Origin: Ciona savignyi
Lineage: Eukaryota > Chordata > Ascidiacea > Phlebobranchia > Cionidae
Reading direction: 5' to 3'
NCBI GenBank assembly: GCA_000149265.1
Contig: CH002809.1
Location: 989,856-1,053,855, forward strand
DNA length: 64,000 nt
Position numbers and translations under genes: made by a program. Positions 32,281 to 44,081 of this stretch are shown in pieces. Position 1 is the first letter of the stretch; the number at the start of each line of letters is the position of its first letter. The notes below the pieces were generated by a model. The model was not told where the DNA came from and searched no databases. It saw only the letters and a list, made by a program, of their open reading frames with translations.

Positions 32281-33444
32281 TTAAAATTTTAAAAGAGTTA
32301 AATTCTATGGATTATTGAAAAATAAATAAACTGTTAAATCGATAAGATACAATTTGAACAAATATTTTAAAACTATATTGCTGAATATTAACAACTAGGT
32401 TCAATCATCAGAATGTTTAATATTGGAAATAAAACCTTGGTTGTGCCACTGTTCGTACCTACATAACGGAAGCAACAATAATATATGTGAAATGTCTGCA
32501 GTGCAAAATATTTTAGTTGCATTGTCTTTAAAATTATAATTTAAATTTTATTTGAGAAAAAGCACCAGCACCCTGAATGCTGATGGTACCTCTAACACTA
32601 TTGACCAAAGGGTTCCACTGACATTCCATGATATGAATTAAACTTAAAGTGACTTGTTTTAATTTTTAAAAACAAAAAAAACATTATAAACAAACCAAAT
32701 ATGTCACAGCAATATCCTTGCGTAACTGGCAAAAGAACAACATTGGGAAATACGCTTGAAAACAATATTGTTATGTACATTCACAATCAGAGAATTAAAG
32801 TATTGCAGTTTGTGAGATACTTAAGGTTGCTAACATTAAGCTGTTGATTTGGAAAAAAACAGTCTAGCAGTGCCACAAACAACATATATATATAACGACG
32901 ATACAACACTAAAACAACTTTACCACAATTGCTTTTGCACATTAAATTCCTAATTGTATGTCAGGAAATACAGAGCATATTTAAACAATGTAAATCAAAA
33001 GAACATCATACAATTGCAAATTAAAATTACTTTGATTGAATAATTTTGTGACAATACATATACCTTTTTTTAAATAGATGTTGTAAAGAAAACTAGATCA
33101 GTAAATGATCCTAGTCCAATTGCTGCACTTATCTCTTATATTTTAATATTTTATAAACAGCCATACCTATGAACTTGAACTGAAGAAACTGGGGTTATTA
33201 CTAGCATGCAATTAAAATAATCCAATAAAATCAGGAATACAATAAGACTTTGGTTAAAAATAATTATGAAAAGTGCACTTGTTCAGTCCTATTTCACAGT
33301 AGAAACAGTATTTATAATTTAAAGATTATCACGTCTTGAGTTCATAGGTTTACAGAAAGTTAGAGCCTAATAGGTAAATCGTTGAAAATTGTAGTTACAT
33401 GATATTTGAATAGTAACTTTCTGCAATGCATTCATTTCAATTAT
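32281..33444. other. Spacer between TTC4 and TMEM254-like gene
   Basis: AT-rich sequence holding the TTC4 upstream region and the likely 3' UTR of the TMEM254-like gene. No exon, RNA gene or shared repeat is visible. Confidence 0.5.
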
Positions 33445-33813
33445 TTAGCGTTTCTTTGGTATTTCATAATTCAGAAGGTAGTGCAAAGATCCGATACCAA
33501 GAAAGAGAGTTTGTGCAAACCACTTAACCTGTGTAAGGCTGTCTGTGATTTTTTTCTGACGAGCAATTCTGACAGCAAGAAACGCTTCTCCGATATGAAC
33601 AAGCACGGCCGCGTGGTAGATGATTTTAATAGCCCATGGATGTGTATACGTTAGGAACCGATACAGGTATCCAATGGGTCCCATATATTCATCTGGTACT
33701 AACTGCGGACTGTAGCATCCTAGGTGGCAAAGCGTCATTCCGCTTAGAATCAGTAAATAAACGCCGAAAGGCGCTTTCCGAAAATATTGGGTTGGATCCA
33801 AATATTCAGGCAT
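33445..33813 (-). CDS. TMEM254: TMEM254-like multi-pass membrane protein
   Basis: A single-exon 122-aa frame of the same length as human TMEM254 (about 123 aa), a small membrane protein of unknown function. Hydrophobic segments lie at about residues 15-33 (FGVYLLILSGMTLCHLGCY), 60-78 and 97-113. Family-like features are the Pro-Gly turn before the second segment (DEYMGPIGYLYRFLTYTHPW), the HIGEAFLAVRIARQKKITDS stretch (human has HVGE and a K-x-I-T), and WFAQTLFLGIGSLHYLL (human WFLQTFFFGIASL). The tail is basic (PKKR). TTTGTAG ends six bases before the ATG and looks like a 3' splice site. The neighbouring FUT8 gene runs the opposite way. Confidence 0.88.
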   Translation of the reverse strand: MPEYLDPTQYFRKAPFGVYLLILSGMTLCHLGCYSPQLVPDEYMGPIGYLYRFLTYTHPWAIKIIYHAAVLVHIGEAFLAVRIARQKKITDSLTQVKWFAQTLFLGIGSLHYLLNYEIPKKR

Positions 33814-34313
33814 TATGATCTACAAAGGTTAGAAAACCACAAACACATTCAGTGCCCACCAAAGCAAATTAGGGACCTCTATTACTTTGGTTCAGGTGGA
33901 AGCTATATGGTATCGAGTTTGGTCTTTTCGGATACCCAATATCGAAAAAATTGGGTATTCAATTTTCGGTATCGGCCTCCTTTTAAAGACGACAACCTTT
34001 TTTGGAAACCAATAATCTCTTTTTATAATGCATAGCACTTCCTGCAGCCAAAAAATTAGAAGAAAAGGTGTGTCAACGTCAATTTATAGGCCTACACTGG
34101 TATGGATAACTGCTAAATTTAAAGATAGGAACCAAGCTGGTTTAATACTTTTAATAATCGTACTAATTCAATTTTACAAAATTATAATAAATAAAAAATA
34201 TAATTTAAGTAAAATGTAGTTAAGTATAAATAGCGGCCAATAACCTAAAAATCAACATTCTTGTCGAACATTATAACCAAATGATGGGATTCAAAATTTT
34301 AAGAACAGGATAT

Positions 34314-34577
34314 GATCGGATAGGATATTCATGTTTGTCCCCGTGGGTGGGAAAACCAAGGGGGTTAACACACGAGCATTCGTCAGATCACCTCGCGCCA
34401 ATCGTCGGGTTACCGGAGCTATTGCAGTGTGTTGTGTATGATAGACACGTTCCTTCAATTTGATAGGACCCATTAATACGCTGGGATTAGGCAATGTCCG
34501 TTAAGTGCCTTACCCAAGGACAAACTTTCGATTGAAAGGCGACGCACTTAACCGACAGACTAACCGGCCAGACAAAC
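34314..34577 (-). repeat. SINE-A copy
   Basis: Minus-oriented, slightly shortened copy. The GACTAGCTAGCGACC box region is deleted, so ACCCAAGGACAAACTTTCG is joined directly. It ends ACCGACAGACTAACCGGCC. Confidence 0.88.
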
Positions 34578-34805
34578 ATGTAGGTTCTCTTGTGTATCGT
34601 ACTTACTAACAACAGGTTCCTTGAAAGGAATAATGTCTGTAAAAAAGCAAGTATATATTGGATCGGTGATTATCCCAAAGTTCCAAGAACTGGTTCGAAC
34701 GAACTTGTGCGAACCTCTTGGATCCCATCACTGATTATGACCCGTACGTTGGTGAAAGTTTCCGGTGTTTTACTGAATTTAGTAAGTAGAAATCCTTTAA
34801 TGTGT

Positions 34806-34912
34806 ACAGTCGTGTGGCCGAATGGTTAACGCGATCAAAACATATACCGACTTACATACAAATAAACGAAGTGCCCATCGTGGGTTTGAAACTAAGACTG
34901 GTTAAAAAATCC
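34806..34912 (+). repeat. SINE-B copy
   Basis: GTCGTGTGGCCGAATGGTTA, ACATATACCGACTTACATAC and GTGGGTTTGAAACTAAGACT, then AAAAAATCC. Confidence 0.85.
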
Positions 34913-35230
34913 TTATGATATAGGCTATTCGCCAAAGCTATAGAAAACAAATCATTACACATGCATGACTTAACAATTATAACAATAAGAAAGAAAAAAA
35001 ACAATGAGTTCTATATTGCTGTGCTGCATACAATTCGTTTTATTGTTATATGTCAGTGTCTAAGTTCATCTATTCTCAATATCCGCAGTGCTATTCCCCA
35101 TTTAATTGCTCGTATTATTTAGTCAGCCTACTATAGTTTGAATATGGAGCAATAGTAAAGTGATGGTACCCTAGGTGGATAATATCTTTTAAAGTTCATT
35201 ACAATTCCGTTTTGTTTAATTCAGATTGTT

Positions 35231-35375
35231 CAGTTTAGTTTAGTTTATTAATTTTTTGCCCCAGTTTTAAAAAATGGCAAACGAATATAATCACGACACA
35301 GGAACGGGAAAAGACGGCAAAACGAACATAGTCGTTAACACACGTCATTAAAAAAAAGAATAAAATTTAATAGAT
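35231..35375. repeat. Element C copy
   Basis: CAGTTTAGTTTAGTTTATTA, TTTTTTGCCCCAGTTTT, ACACAGGAACGGGAAAAGAC and CACACGTCATTAAAAAAAAG. It is upstream of FUT8. Confidence 0.88.
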
Positions 35376-35631
35376 TGCAATCACACAAGGCAATATTGAA
35401 TATACCATTACATGTATGCCGATTAAGTGTAAATGCTGTACGACCCGCCGTTTGATTTAATATTGGCTGCGCTAATAAGCTGCGGGTATTTTGCATAGGC
35501 AGTAAAATAACAATAAATAAGGGGTACCGAAATTGTTTATTCCTAATGTCATTTGAAAGTGTTAAATACTGCTCTTCTCGCGTAGTATTATTTATTTTGA
35601 GGGTTTAAGCATATATCACCATGTGCAGCAG

Positions 35632-35735
35632 GAGGCCGTGATTTTTAAACTACTCTGTAGTGGCTTATGATATATTTCGCTCCTCTTTCGCCCTGTGCAA
35701 AATGTGACGCAAATAAAATCAGTTGAATCAGTATC
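35632..35735. repeat. Repeat family G
   Basis: AGCAGGAGGCCGTGATTTTT, AACTACTCTGTAGTGGCTTA and AAATAAAATCAGTTGAATCA match the reverse complement of 18372-18492. It ends about 190 bases before the FUT8 start codon. Confidence 0.8.
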
Positions 35736-35927
35736 TGGTATAATCCTTTACTCACGCTTTTATTGAAGCATTTTCCCTGAGCTGCGCAAAGATATGATTT
35801 TTAAAAAATCGCTGCATAGACATGTTGAATTATTAAATCTGTCTCCGCAACTGATCTTCACAGATATTTAGCCTGGTTGCCACGTTTTGAAGTAATTGTT
35901 AATATCTTTTTCAGCAAGTAATACCTT

Positions 35928-38900
35928 ATGGCAGTCAATGTTTTTAAATTTAAATTGCTGGTTGGTCTACTCTCCGTGATACAGCTTGGATGTATTCTTT
36001 TTACCCTGAAAGTCTCACGGTAAGTTAATCGTCCAAATAGACCTGTAAGATTGGACAAAGGAGAATTGCATGGATACCCATATTTATCCCATTACAAATA
36101 TAGTACAAAAAAGTAAGGTAAGGTTAACAATTTAAAAAAGTTATTTTATTGGTCTGTGGGTACCAGTCTAAACATTGCCCGCTTCATAACGCATATGTTA
36201 CCCTTGGAAATATGGAACATTATGTCCTAGACTACCCTACCGTGAAACCAACCTTAGTGTCTATAAAAAGGTACAAGGACGGCTATTTGATTTTTGAATT
36301 ACACGGCGGTGAGTTCTACGAAACTGTACGAAAGCCAGGAAACAGCCACAAGGAAAGCGTAAGGTCAATCACGTCACCCGAACACTCGACGCCAGTGGAC
36401 CAACGCTCGAAAACAACAGAACCAAGGAGAGCACGGAGTCCAAATGCTAATCCGCAGAAAACGTACTTCGATTACCAAACCAAAGACTTAATTAAAAGTG
36501 CTCTGAAAAAAACCATTCAACTCGTGGAGCTATTTCGTCATCAATCCGAAAGATTGGGCCAGATGAAACCAAACGCTACGAAATCGATCTTAGCACATTT
36601 TAAGAGGCTCTCGGGGCCATTGGAAAAGTAAGAAATGGTAGTAATTTGCCTGTATGTTGGTTAGATGATTACAGTACGTCAAGCATTTAGCAGCCCGTGT
36701 GTAAACTAAAAGGAGGAAAAGCGGGAAGAAGGGAAACTGCACACTAAAATGAATACTAGAGAGTGTCAACCACGTGTTTAACCACCACTATTTGTAAATC
36801 ATATGTTGTATGCCATATATACATTCTACAGGGTCCCTAACCACAATTTGTCTTTTATACACTCTGAGTATGTAGTTTGTTTCTGCAAGCATAAACGCAT
36901 GGGTCCCATAGTTAACAGAGCAAACTTATTTTCCATGTTTAGTTAAATAAAGAATACACGTTTTAAAATTTACGAACATTTCACCACAAATGTTTTAAAT
37001 TATAGCTTCTTTTCAAGGGCTGTGGTGAATTAAAGCTAAATTTCCGAAACGGCCCGATTTAGTTTTTCATAATTTCAGGGAATTCCCCTGGGTTTGGTAG
37101 ATAAGTTTCTGTTTTTTACATAAGTGAGTCATGTTATGTAACAATTCTTAAGTTTTAATCTGATTTGTCGACTTCTTGCTGTAGATGTCAGTGCGATATG
37201 GCATGCCTGCCACAATCATAATTTAGGAACATATCTTTGTATTATGGAAATTACCTAATTAAATGTTTTCTTTTTAAATTGTTTAAAGTGTCTAATGTTT
37301 TAACATTTGACCGATTTTTATTAAAATCAGAGCAGCCGTTCAAGCGCTATGGCCACAAAATCTAATTTATTAGAAAAAAAAAACGTTTTGATTTTTAACG
37401 TCTGAGGGGAATTCCCCTAGATTTGTTACCCAAATTTTTGGTTTCTGCATATTTAGACCATGTTGTCTTACAAATGTCCAATTTTCATTGCGATTTTATT
37501 ACTCCTTTTGGTAGATGTCAGGGCGACATGGAATGCTTGTCACAATCATGATTTGAGACCATATCCTATTTTTTTGGGGTATTTCCCTAGGTAATTTTAA
37601 AATTTTTTCCAAGTTTAAATCAGTGACTAATGCACTTACATTTTACCAATTCTAATTGAAATTGTAACAGCCGTTCAAGAACTATGCCCAAAAAAGGCAA
37701 TTTTTTTAGAAAAAAAATAGCGTGTTTGTTTTTAACGTCCCAGGGGAATTCCCCTTGATTAATCAACCACAATTTTGGTTTCTACATATCTAAACCACGT
37801 TGTCTAACGAATGGCTAAGTTTTATTACGATTACATTATTCGTTCTGGTAGATGTTGGGGCGACATGGCATGCCTGTTACAATCATAATTTCAGAACAAA
37901 ATCTAATTTTTGGGGTATTTCGCTAAGTAAATTTTTTATTTCTTTTAAGTGATAAATCAGTCACTAATGCACTTACATTCCACCCAATCTTATTCAAATT
38001 GGAGCAGCCGTTCAAGCGCTATGCCACAAAAAGCGCAATTTTTCATAAAAAATACCGTTTTGGTTTTTAACCTCCCAGGGGAATTCCCCTTAATTTATCA
38101 CCCAAAATTTTGGTTTCTGCATATCTAGGCCATGTTGTTTAAAAAATTACCAAGTTTCATTGCGATTCCATTATTCCTTCTGGTAGATGTCGGGGCGCCA
38201 TAGCATGCCTGTCACAATTATCATTTAACAGCAAAAGTTTAAATTTTAGGGTATTTCCCTAGGTAATTTTTTTATTTCTTTTAAGTGTTAAATCAGTGAC
38301 TAGTGCACTAACATTCCACCAAATTTGATTCAAATTGGAGCAGCCGTTCAAGCGCTATGGCCTAAAAAGCTAATTTTTTTAAAAAAAATGATTGTTTTGG
38401 TTTTTAACGTCCAAGGGGAATTCCCCTAAATTTATTACCAAAAATTTTGGTTTCTGCATATCTAGGCCATGTTGTCTAAAAAATTACCAAGTTTCATTGT
38501 GATTCCATTATTCCTTCTGGTAGATGTCGGGGCGCCATGCCATGCCTGTCAAGCGTTTGACGAAGAAAAAAAAAAAAGAAAAAAAAAAAGAAAAAAAAAA
38601 CGGACAAAAACAATATGTGTCCCATTTTTTCAAATGGGACCCATAATTATGGCATTAGAGTTAGTTTTAAACATGGGGTTGGAGTTAGGGTTATTTCTGT
38701 GGTTGAGATTAGTGTTTAGGAAAAGGGTAAAACTAATTTCCATAGTTTTGGTGAGTAGTTTTCCTCCTTCCCTTCTTCCCTTTTTTCCGCTTTTCCTTCT
38801 TTTAGCGTTGCCCCCCGTCAGTACGTCAGCACCAAGTTACGCTTTGCGGGAAAGAAGAATATCTTCTTAACTAGGTATTGCCGGTGTTTTAACAACTACT

Positions 38901-41900
38901 TTGCATTTTTTTATGTGGGATAAAATAAGTATCCTATCCGATACTCTATTGGTATTTTAAATTTCATTTGTTATAAATTTTCAGCTCCCTTATTAGCGAT
39001 TTGGAGCTACTTCGAAATTTGTCGGCTAAAGAAGACAACGAAGAGATACAAAAACTAAATGACATCGCTCAAAATATCATTCATACTTCACAGGTATGTG
39101 AGTAGGCATACTATAGTCATTGGTTTGGGTTGTAAGATAGTAGGCGCTCATTAGATTACCTTTAACGGTTAGGTTACGGCGGGTATTGCAGAGTGATCAA
39201 TATGATGTAAATATAGGATAGGATATTCATGTTTATCCCCGTGAATGGGAAAACCTAGGGGGGGGTTTCACACGGGCAAACGTCAGATCACCTCGCGCCC
39301 ATCGTCGGGTTACCGGAGCTATTGCAGTGTGTTGTATATGATAGACACGTTCCTTCAATTTGGTAGAACCCATTATTCCGCTAGGTTCAGGCAATGTCCG
39401 TAAAGTGCCTTGCCCAAGGACACAAACGACTGGCTAGCGACCAGTTTCGCACCTGCAACCTTTCGATTGAAAGGCGACGCACATAACCGCTAGACCACCG
39501 GGCCGGATATTTCTACAGGTTTTTCAGGTTATTTTCAGGCTTCTAGTACTGCTTATTCAAAGGTTAGCGGGGTAATGTAATAAACTTTAATAATAATTAA
39601 CTCGATATCTTATCTCTAAGAATACAGCACAACATATCCTACTAATGAACTAACCAGTCAGACGTTTTCACCAGAACCCAAAAAACTGTCAAAGGGCAAA
39701 TAAATTGCACTGCTCGATGAAACACACGTCATGCGGGTTCGGTTGCATAGTGCACATGTATGGAATTTGCATGTTTGTTGCCGTGGGGGAAGCTAGATCG
39801 ATGCAATATGACTTGAACCAACTGATTGCCTATCCGGGTATCAACGCAACTTTTAAATATCCGAGTGACACTTGTGTCAATAGAACAAATTTTGCAAAGT
39901 CACTGGAGTGGAAATGTGAGTTTGGTTTTACTGTCTTTATAAATGTTACGTATGAATAATGTTATTACCGTAAATGAAAAAAAACACAGCCCGACTTACC
40001 CTAGTTTAGAAAATGTGCAAAAAGTAATTTGTTCAATAACGTAACCGCTAAGTTAAAGGTTGCATTTCCACCGGTAAGATTCGTAAATTTGTGACAACTA
40101 TTTCTAAGGAGAGAGAATGCTTTAAAAGAAAAAGAGAATGCTTTAAAAGAAACGGTTAGGAGGATAGGGTAGGATATTCATGATTATCCCCGTGAATGGG
40201 AAAACCAAGGGAGTTAACACACGGGCAATCGTCAGATCACCTAGCGCCCATCGTCAGGTTACCGAAGCTATTGCAGTGTGTTGTATATGATAGACACGTT
40301 CCTTCAATTTGGTAGAAACCATTAATCCGCTGGGTTCATGCAATCTCCGTAAAGTGCCTTGCCTAAGGACACAAGCGACTAGCTAGCGACCAGTTTCGCA
40401 CCTGCAACCTGTCGATTGAAAGGCGACGCTCTAAACCGCTAGACCAACCGAACGGAAAAACCAGGTTAGATGCAACATGTTGAATACTAAAGATACTGCT
40501 ACAATATAACAGTTAAACTTCCGATCCATTGAGGTAAAATAAAATTCACTGACCAGAAAACGTATTCAATTCAAACCGAACTAATGCGAAAGGAAAATTC
40601 GGCAAACCGACAGTATACTTAAATTATGTCATGCATACTCATAAAAAGTGATCGCACGACTTTATATTGCAGCTGAAATACAGAAAGATGCAACTTCACA
40701 GAAAGGTGAAGTTGTCACCATAACCATCAACGGACCATTTGCCAGTCATTCACACTTTAGTCCTGGGACAATCCCGGATAAACTTCTTCCGAGAATCAAA
40801 CGAGTCCACGCTGACCCAAGCGCATGGTGGACAGGACAAGTCGTCAGTTACATCGTACGCCTACAGAAACAAGTTATGAGCAAACTTGAAAAAGCGAAAG
40901 AAAAAATCAAATTCGTCCACCCGATAGCAGGGTAAGGGTTTTGATTAATCCACATTAAAGGATTGATACACGATTATCGTCGGACAATTATATATAATTC
41001 TCCTAATAGGATCCACGTTAGGAGAAAAGATAAACTCAGAGAAGCCGATTATTTGGATCTTAAGAGGTACATGGACCATGTTGAAAGCTGGTACGACCGG
41101 TATATGCTGCAGCATCCTGAAGAGCAAGTGATCAGACGCGTTTATCTTGCTACAGATGATGCTGAACTTGTCAAGTCAGCAAATACAAAGTATGTTTTTT
41201 TTATTTATTTCTTTCGGCATATTCGGAAAAACAGTTAGTTGGGCGAATACACCATGAATTAGCCTCCTTTTAAATATAGATTTATAGCCAACTTGAAAAG
41301 TATACTATTGACTTCATTATTTATGTGTCGAAAAGAGGAAAAAGAACGGGGAAATACACCCCCTAATATTTGAGAGTGTCTGTTTTGTGCTTTTATTCAG
41401 TAAAACAGTTTCCTTTTTTGCCCTGCCCTTTTATCATCGTTTAAAAGTAAAACACACAAGTGTACATACAAATTTGATTTCCCATCCGACAAGATCTATC
41501 ACTATTTTTACCTCCTAAAAACAGATACCCGGAATACAAGTTCATTACATATGTCAATGACTACATGCTCAATGCAGTGAACAGAAACAGCGACTCGGCG
41601 ATCAACGGTATCTTATTTGATACTTTTCTTTTAAAAGAATGTGACTTTGTGGTCGTGACGTTTTCTTCTAATGTAAGTTATACGACAAAATCGCTTAAGT
41701 AGTCTGCCTTTATATTAATACGAAAGACCGAACTTGGGTAAACCTGGCCAGTATGTTACCTCGGCGAACTCATACGTTACCTAGTCATACAATTAATTAA
41801 AGCCAATATAGGATGGGCAGCTGTCATCCAGTCAGTTATGCGCTTGGGCCAAACAATTAGCAGGCTTTGTCCGAACCCAGCAACTTAATTGTCTGAACAT

Positions 41901-42415
41901 AAACTGCAGCAATGTCTTAATCGGGTTTAAAGCGTTGCAAGAATGATGGGTACCGTGAGCACAGTATATTCTTACGGTTACTCTTATTACTTAGAACTAG
42001 TTGTTTAAAATTTAAAATAATAAAAATTAATTTAATGTTTCAGATTGGAAGGTTGGTCTACCAACTGAGACAGACCTTACCAATGGATCCTACTTTTAAC
42101 ACAGTTAGCTTAGATGACCAGCATTCTTACTGCGGCGAAAAGAAGCAACACCAGATTGCCATATTGGATCACAACCCCCCTTCCTTCATCAAATGTAATG
42201 ACACGAAACACAGAGGTACCACGAAAGATATGAGAAGTTGGACGTGCGAACTTGAACTGAAAATTGGCGACAAAATTCAAAAGATAGCATCTCTTCACCA
42301 CAAATACTTGACCGGCGGGTACAACCAACGAACATATTTGTATGGCTTATATCCTGCCTGTAAAGTGAAAGATATCCTTATCCCTGCACCCTACCCTACA
42401 TTCGGACTGGTATAA
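35928..42415 (+). CDS. FUT8: Alpha-1,6-fucosyltransferase (core fucosyltransferase)
   Basis: FUT8 moves fucose from GDP-fucose to the innermost GlcNAc of N-glycans in the Golgi. Eight plus-strand exons give about 585 aa (human 575): 35928-36019, 36271-36627, 38985-39093, 39675-39915, 40673-40931, 41010-41189, 41525-41672 and 42044-42415; all phases agree. Exon 1 encodes a type II signal anchor (FKLLVGLLSVIQLGCILFTL). A coiled-coil stem follows (DLIKSALKKTIQLVELFRHQ). The catalytic region keeps CSMKHTSCGFGC, HVRRKDK (the Arg-Arg-x-Asp-Lys GDP-fucose-binding motif), YLATDD and FDTFLLKECDFVVVTFSS. The C-terminal SH3-like domain ends LYGLYPACKVKDILIPAPYP. Exon 1 and the exon 2 acceptor (ATAAAAAG|G) are my inference from phase; an open stretch at 36149-36270 could instead be coding. 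TTTTTCAG ends 10 bases before the ATG. Poly(A) signals are at 42482 and about 42503. Confidence 0.93.
36704..36760. repeat. MITE family E, left part
   Basis: AAAGGAGGAAAAGCGGGAAG and GAAACTGCACACTAAAATGA match the left end of family E. The remaining part of a family E element is at 38618-38812, on the far side of a tandem array. Confidence 0.75.
37078..38550. repeat. Tandem array of about 335-bp units with a GGGGAATTCCCC palindrome
   Basis: Palindrome cores near 37079, 37406, 37742, 38078 and 38415 are spaced 327-337 bases. Each unit also carries TTTTGGTTTCTGCATAT, TCTGGTAGATGTCGGGGCG and AGCAGCCGTTCAAGCGCTAT. There are about 4.4 units; the last stops at an A-rich stretch (38565-38600). It fills most of the intron between FUT8 exons 2 and 3. 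Confidence 0.93.
38618..38812. repeat. MITE family E, right part
   Basis: TTAGTTTTAAACATGGGGTT, GAGATTAGTGTTTAGGAA and TTTTGGTGAGTAGTTTTCC lead to CTTCTTTTAGCGTTGCC. It pairs with the left part at 36704-36760. Confidence 0.8.
39213..39507 (-). repeat. SINE-A copy in a FUT8 intron
   Basis: Full-length minus-oriented copy from TAGGATAGGATATTCATG to CGCTAGACCACCGGGCCGG, between FUT8 exons 3 and 4. Confidence 0.92.
40158..40457 (-). repeat. SINE-A copy in a FUT8 intron
   Basis: Full-length minus-oriented copy from GGATAGGGTAGGATATTCAT to AAACCGCTAGACCAACCG, between FUT8 exons 4 and 5. Confidence 0.92.
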
Positions 42416-42481
42416 ATACTATACGTTTACATACCCAGGTGTATATTCGTAAGTTGTTCATAGTGAGCACGTGCAGTCTGT

Positions 42482-42487
42482 AATAAA
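42482..42487 (+). promoter_or_regulatory. Probable poly(A) signal of FUT8
   Basis: AATAAA 67 bases after the stop codon. A second AATAAA follows at about 42503-42508. Confidence 0.55.
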
Positions 42488-42946
42488 AACAAGTAAAGCT
42501 GAGAATAAAATAGAAAAAGGTTGAAGACAATTTCGATACTAAATTGTTAAAGTTTGGATATTTAAAACGCACCAATCTCCGGCTTTACCATTGGACTTTA
42601 CGCGATCAGTTTTTGGCTTTAGTAAAACGGAAACAATGCTATCCAAATCGTGTATTGCTTCTATTGAAAACGAAAATTTTAGCTGGTGCTTGATAGAAGG
42701 CAAATAGTGGAATAGGAAATTACTATTTGAGTGGAATCGGTACTTGATGACCTTCGACCGTATACCCTATTTACCACGACGAAATAAAATATTACGATAA
42801 TTATAATCACTATCGTAGCTGATTTTTACTAGCTAATACAACTTATTCTTTTGTTGATCTAAGAGTGAAGACCCGTGTAGGTTTACTGGTGTTTACCGGG
42901 AATCAATTGGACCAGGATATTTATGTTTTAAACCCAAATAAGTTTA

Positions 42947-43070
42947 GTTTATTTTTTGTTTCCGCGGATGAAAACACGAAGCAGCACTATTGATAAAAAT
43001 TTGGAAAACGGTAAAAACGGCAAAACGACAGTCGTTAGAACACGTCCAAAATCAATAAATTATTAAATTT
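42947..43070. repeat. Element C copy
   Basis: AGTTTAGTTTATTTTTTG, GGAAAACGGTAAAAACGGC and GTCGTTAGAACACGTCC follow the family order. The middle (GTTTCCGCGGATGAAAAC) differs from the GCCCCAGTTTT form and matches the copy at 44082-44206. Confidence 0.8.
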
Positions 43071-43127
43071 CGCTAAAATTAGACGTGGCTGCTAAACCCA
43101 AATGAGAAAAACACGAGCAGAAGTCGG

Positions 43128-43396
43128 GTTACCGTATTTATATAGTGTGTTGTATCTAATTTACACTTTTTTCATTTCAATCCAACACAATAATCCGATG
43201 GGTCCAAGCGACGCCCGCTAGCTGCATTGCCAAGAAAACAACTTTTTTTACCGAGCCAAGTTTTAAACCAATGGTGGGCTCGTTTAGTCGGACAGTTTTT
43301 GTATAGGAGTAGGTATATGTATCGGTCGCGTTAACCATTTGGCCACACGACCGTACAACAAGCAAACAACTAATTAGCTAGCGACCAATTTTGTTC
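43128..43396 (-). repeat. SINE-A interrupted by a SINE-B
   Basis: The outer minus-oriented SINE-A has its body at 43128-43236 (GTCGGGTTACCGTATTTATA; ACAATAATCCGATGGGTCC) and resumes at 43364 (ACTAATTAGCTAGCGACC). AAACAACT lies on both sides of the inner element. Confidence 0.75.
43237..43357 (-). repeat. SINE-B nested in SINE-A
   Basis: TTTACCGAGCCAAGTTTTA, GTATAGGAGTAGGTATATG and CATTTGGCCACACGACCG. The AAACAACT repeat at its borders is a short target duplication. Confidence 0.85.
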
Positions 43397-43516
43397 TTGT
43401 TGTTCTGCAAAATAGTCTTTTTGCAGCAGTAAACTTATTTAAATCTAAATTAACAAAATTATAATCTTGAATAAAATTGTGCAAGATAAACAGCGTGTCG
43501 AGTGTTACGTAAGGCC

Positions 43517-43604
43517 ACCTTTTTTTGACCGAACTAAGTTTCGATCCTATGATGGGCTCGTCACCAGGACCGTTTTTTTGTATAAGAGTCGGTATATGTA
43601 TCGG
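43517..43604 (-). repeat. SINE-B, 5'-truncated
   Basis: TTTTTTTGACCGAACTAAG, CTATGATGGGCTCGTCACC and AGAGTCGGTATATGTATCGG. The box-A end is missing. Confidence 0.8.
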
Positions 43605-44081
43605 AATAACAGAAAAGAGCACTCGTAGTTGTATTCTTTATTAAGTTGTGTGTCTGTGTCGCTGTGTGTGTTTTGTTTTAAGTAATCGCACAACGCTTTA
43701 TAAAGCAAATAATGACGTAGGCGGAAAACAACTGCTTTTAGTACAATGATGTCGTGAGTATAAAAAAAATGAACTCAGCCGGCGTGGATTAACTAAAGTG
43801 CATTTGTTGCAAATACGGTATGAAAATGGCTATACACCAGTCCAATTAAACTCAAATGGTAATTTTGTTTTTTTTTTGTCAAAAATCTTGCGTTGTGCCA
43901 AATTGTTAACACAAGACAACTTAATAAACATTTGTTTATTTTATAAACTTTTAGGAAAATGATTAGATCTTTATCTTTATTTTAATCAAAGCAAAAAAAG
44001 CCTAATGAGTAGCCAACCGGTTTTAATCCATGTGTTTGCTGTCATGAATTTAAACAAAAACAAGCATTAATGTATTGCTTG

